A stretch of 64,000 nucleotides of DNA from Clostridium sp. K13. GTDB lineage: Bacteria; Bacillota; Clostridia; Clostridiales; Clostridiaceae. Below, one piece after another: positions 62,531-64,000 of this stretch. Each line of letters opens with the position of its first letter. The stretch's first letter is position 1. The stretch spans positions 1 to 64,000 of the forward strand of contig NZ_JAASHM010000007.1 in assembly GCF_019734195.1 (NCBI RefSeq). The letters are read 5' to 3'. Below the pieces are notes generated by a model. The model saw nothing but the letters and a program-made list of their open reading frames with translations, was not told where the DNA came from and did no database searches. Made by a program: the position numbers and the translations under genes.

Positions 62531-64000
62531 TTAGCTAAATAATTTCATTGTTTCATTAACAACATTTTCAACTGTAAATCCAAACTGTTCAAATAAAGTT
62601 GCTGCATTTCCTGATGCACCAAATGTATCTAGCGAAACTACTTTTCCATCTAATCCCACATATTGATACCAACCAAATGAAGTTAATGCTTCAACTGCAA
62701 CTCTCTTTCTAACACTATTTGGAAGTACGCTTTCTTTATAAGCTTCATCTTGAGCATTAAATATTTCAAATGATGGAATACTTACTACTCTTGCATCTAT
62801 ACCTTTAACTGCTAATTCATCTGCTGCCTTAAATATAAGTTCAACTTCTGATCCTGAAGCCATTAATATTACATCTGGAGTTTCTTTCTTAGAATCTTTA
62901 AGAATGTATCCTCCTTTTAATGCTCTCTTTGCACATCCATCATATAGTGGTAACTTTTGCCTAGTTAATACTAATGAAGTTGGAGTTGTACCATTAGTTA
63001 CTGCATAATACCAAGCTGCTGCAGTTTCTTTTGAATCTGCTGGTCTAAATACAGTCATATTTGGCATACTTCTAAGTGCTGCTAATTGCTCTATTGGTTG
63101 ATGAGTTGGACCATCTTCCCCTACTCCAATACTATCATGAGTTAATACATAAGCTATTGGTAAATTCATTAATGAAGATAATCTCATTGCCCCTTTCATG
63201 TAATCACTAAATACAAAGAATGTTGCACAGAATACCTTTAATCCTCCATGAGCATACATACCATTTGCTATAGCAGCCATTGCATGTTCTCTTACTCCAA
63301 AGTGAAGGTTTCTTCCACTTCTATCTTCTGCTGAAAAATCACCTTTTCCAGACATATAAGTTTTATTAGAAGGAGCTAAATCAGCTGATCCTCCAATAAA
63401 GTTTGGAATCAATTCTGCTAATCTATTTATCATAATTCCTGAAGATTCTCTTGTAGCCATTTCTTTATCAAAACTCCAAAAATCTTCATTATTTAATAAA
63501 GCCTCACTATCGATTTCTCCTGACATCCACTTAGAATATTCTGCTGCTAATTCAGGATATTCATTTTGATATGCTTCAAATAAACTATTCCAAAAATTTT
63601 CTTTTTCTACTCCTGCATTAATGTAATTATCCATGTTAGAATATACTTCTGCTGGAACGTATAACTCTTCTTGCTTCCATCCTAAGTTTTCCTTCATTGC
63701 TTTTACATTTTCAGCTCCTAAAGGTTCTCCGTGTGCAGATGCTTTTCCTTGCTTTGCAGGACATCCAAATCCAATTTGATTTTTAACTATTATCATTGAT
63801 GGCTTTGTAGTCTCGCTCTTAGCTTCTTCAATTGCTTTTTCAATTGCTTCAATATCATTTCCATCATTTACTTTAATTACTTGCCAGTTATATGCTTCAT
63901 ATCTTTTTGCTACATCTTCTCTAAATGCTATATCAGTATCCCCTTCAATAGATATATTATTTGAATCATATAAAACTATAAGCTTTCCTAACCCTAAAGT
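62531..64000 (-). CDS. tkt: Transketolase (5' end outside the window)
   Basis: 490 codons are present and open to the right edge, so about 170 N-terminal residues are missing. It has IEGDTDIAFREDVAKRYEAY, GFGCPAKQGKASAHGEPLG, GGSADLAPSNKT, HFGVREHAMAAIANGM with the catalytic Glu, THDSIGVGEDGPTHQP and RPADSKETAAAW, all transketolase hallmarks. TPP-dependent two-carbon transfer in the pentose phosphate pathway. It heads, or is upstream in, the DUF4867/isomerase/(kinase)/GH3 cluster, which points to pentose catabolism rather than only housekeeping use. Confidence 0.96.
   Translation of the reverse strand, partial: TLGLGKLIVLYDSNNISIEGDTDIAFREDVAKRYEAYNWQVIKVNDGNDIEAIEKAIEEAKSETTKPSMIIVKNQIGFGCPAKQGKASAHGEPLGAENVKAMKENLGWKQEELYVPAEVYSNMDNYINAGVEKENFWNSLFEAYQNEYPELAAEYSKWMSGEIDSEALLNNEDFWSFDKEMATRESSGIMINRLAELIPNFIGGSADLAPSNKTYMSGKGDFSAEDRSGRNLHFGVREHAMAAIANGMYAHGGLKVFCATFFVFSDYMKGAMRLSSLMNLPIAYVLTHDSIGVGEDGPTHQPIEQLAALRSMPNMTVFRPADSKETAAAWYYAVTNGTTPTSLVLTRQKLPLYDGCAKRALKGGYILKDSKKETPDVILMASGSEVELIFKAADELAVKGIDARVVSIPSFEIFNAQDEAYKESVLPNSVRKRVAVEALTSFGWYQYVGLDGKVVSLDTFGASGNAATLFEQFGFTVENVVNETMKLFS

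Overview
The window is AT-rich (by eye well under one third G+C) with strong AGGAGG-type ribosome binding sites. It carries clostridial marker genes: ribonuclease J, a fused GshAB, a TIGR03916/TIGR03915 pair, an LPXTG-anchored GH84 protein and many low-GC Gram-positive RNA switches. It fits a chromosomal segment of a host- or gut-associated Clostridium (sensu stricto). I cannot name the species. I see no prophage, transposase gene, CRISPR array or rRNA operon.

Layout. 1-9.3 kb: a small Cys-rich protein, an amino-acid permease, a DHFR/RibD-like reductase and a giant cell-wall GH84 protein with two catalytic domains. 9.3-11.8 kb: a small orphan gene, a fossil copy of the reductase, and a GntR/membrane-protein pair behind a perfect 41-bp palindrome. 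11.9-24.2 kb: one long minus-strand operon (secreted membrane protein, ABC ATPase and permease, coiled-coil membrane protein, MoxR ATPase, DUF58, BatA-like VWA protein, double-VWA protein). Its last gene is cut by an in-frame stop. 24.2-29.8 kb: a gene graveyard (epimerase, methyltransferase, CsoR, trpB and trpA remnants) around a tRNA-Cys, an SPFH protein, a glycine-riboswitch-controlled TRIC/glycine transporter and an orphan PIN protein. The trp remnants still have their T-box leader. 30-35 kb: a frameshifted lipoprotein and several poorly known proteins, including a J-domain-like protein without HPD. 35-46 kb: lactate dehydrogenase, an SH3b-NlpC/P60 hydrolase, nicotinate phosphoribosyltransferase, a Mn-riboswitch-controlled mntP and a GH133 glycogen debranching enzyme. 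46-50 kb: a radical-SAM/TIGR03915 pair behind a LexA (DinR) box, a J-domain/pseudokinase-like fusion and a YopX-like protein. 50-57 kb: RNase J, a MITE-like palindromic element, MATE exporter overlapping gshAB, an ArsR regulator and PlsC. 57-64 kb: a sugar cluster (transketolase, DUF4867, fucose/arabinose-isomerase-like enzyme, truncated PfkB kinase, GH3 glycosidase).

Genes working together: the 11.9-24.2 kb operon looks like an envelope-directed chaperone/ABC machine. The 46-48 kb pair looks like a DNA-damage-inducible radical-SAM DNA repair or modification system. The 57-64 kb cluster looks like saccharide release followed by sugar isomerisation and pentose-phosphate entry, with its kinase step decayed.

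Nine loci in 64 kb are broken (nonsense, frameshift or internal deletion), most of them within 24-30 kb. This suggests ongoing gene loss, including tryptophan synthase. All functional calls are from reading the sequence; no searches were run.
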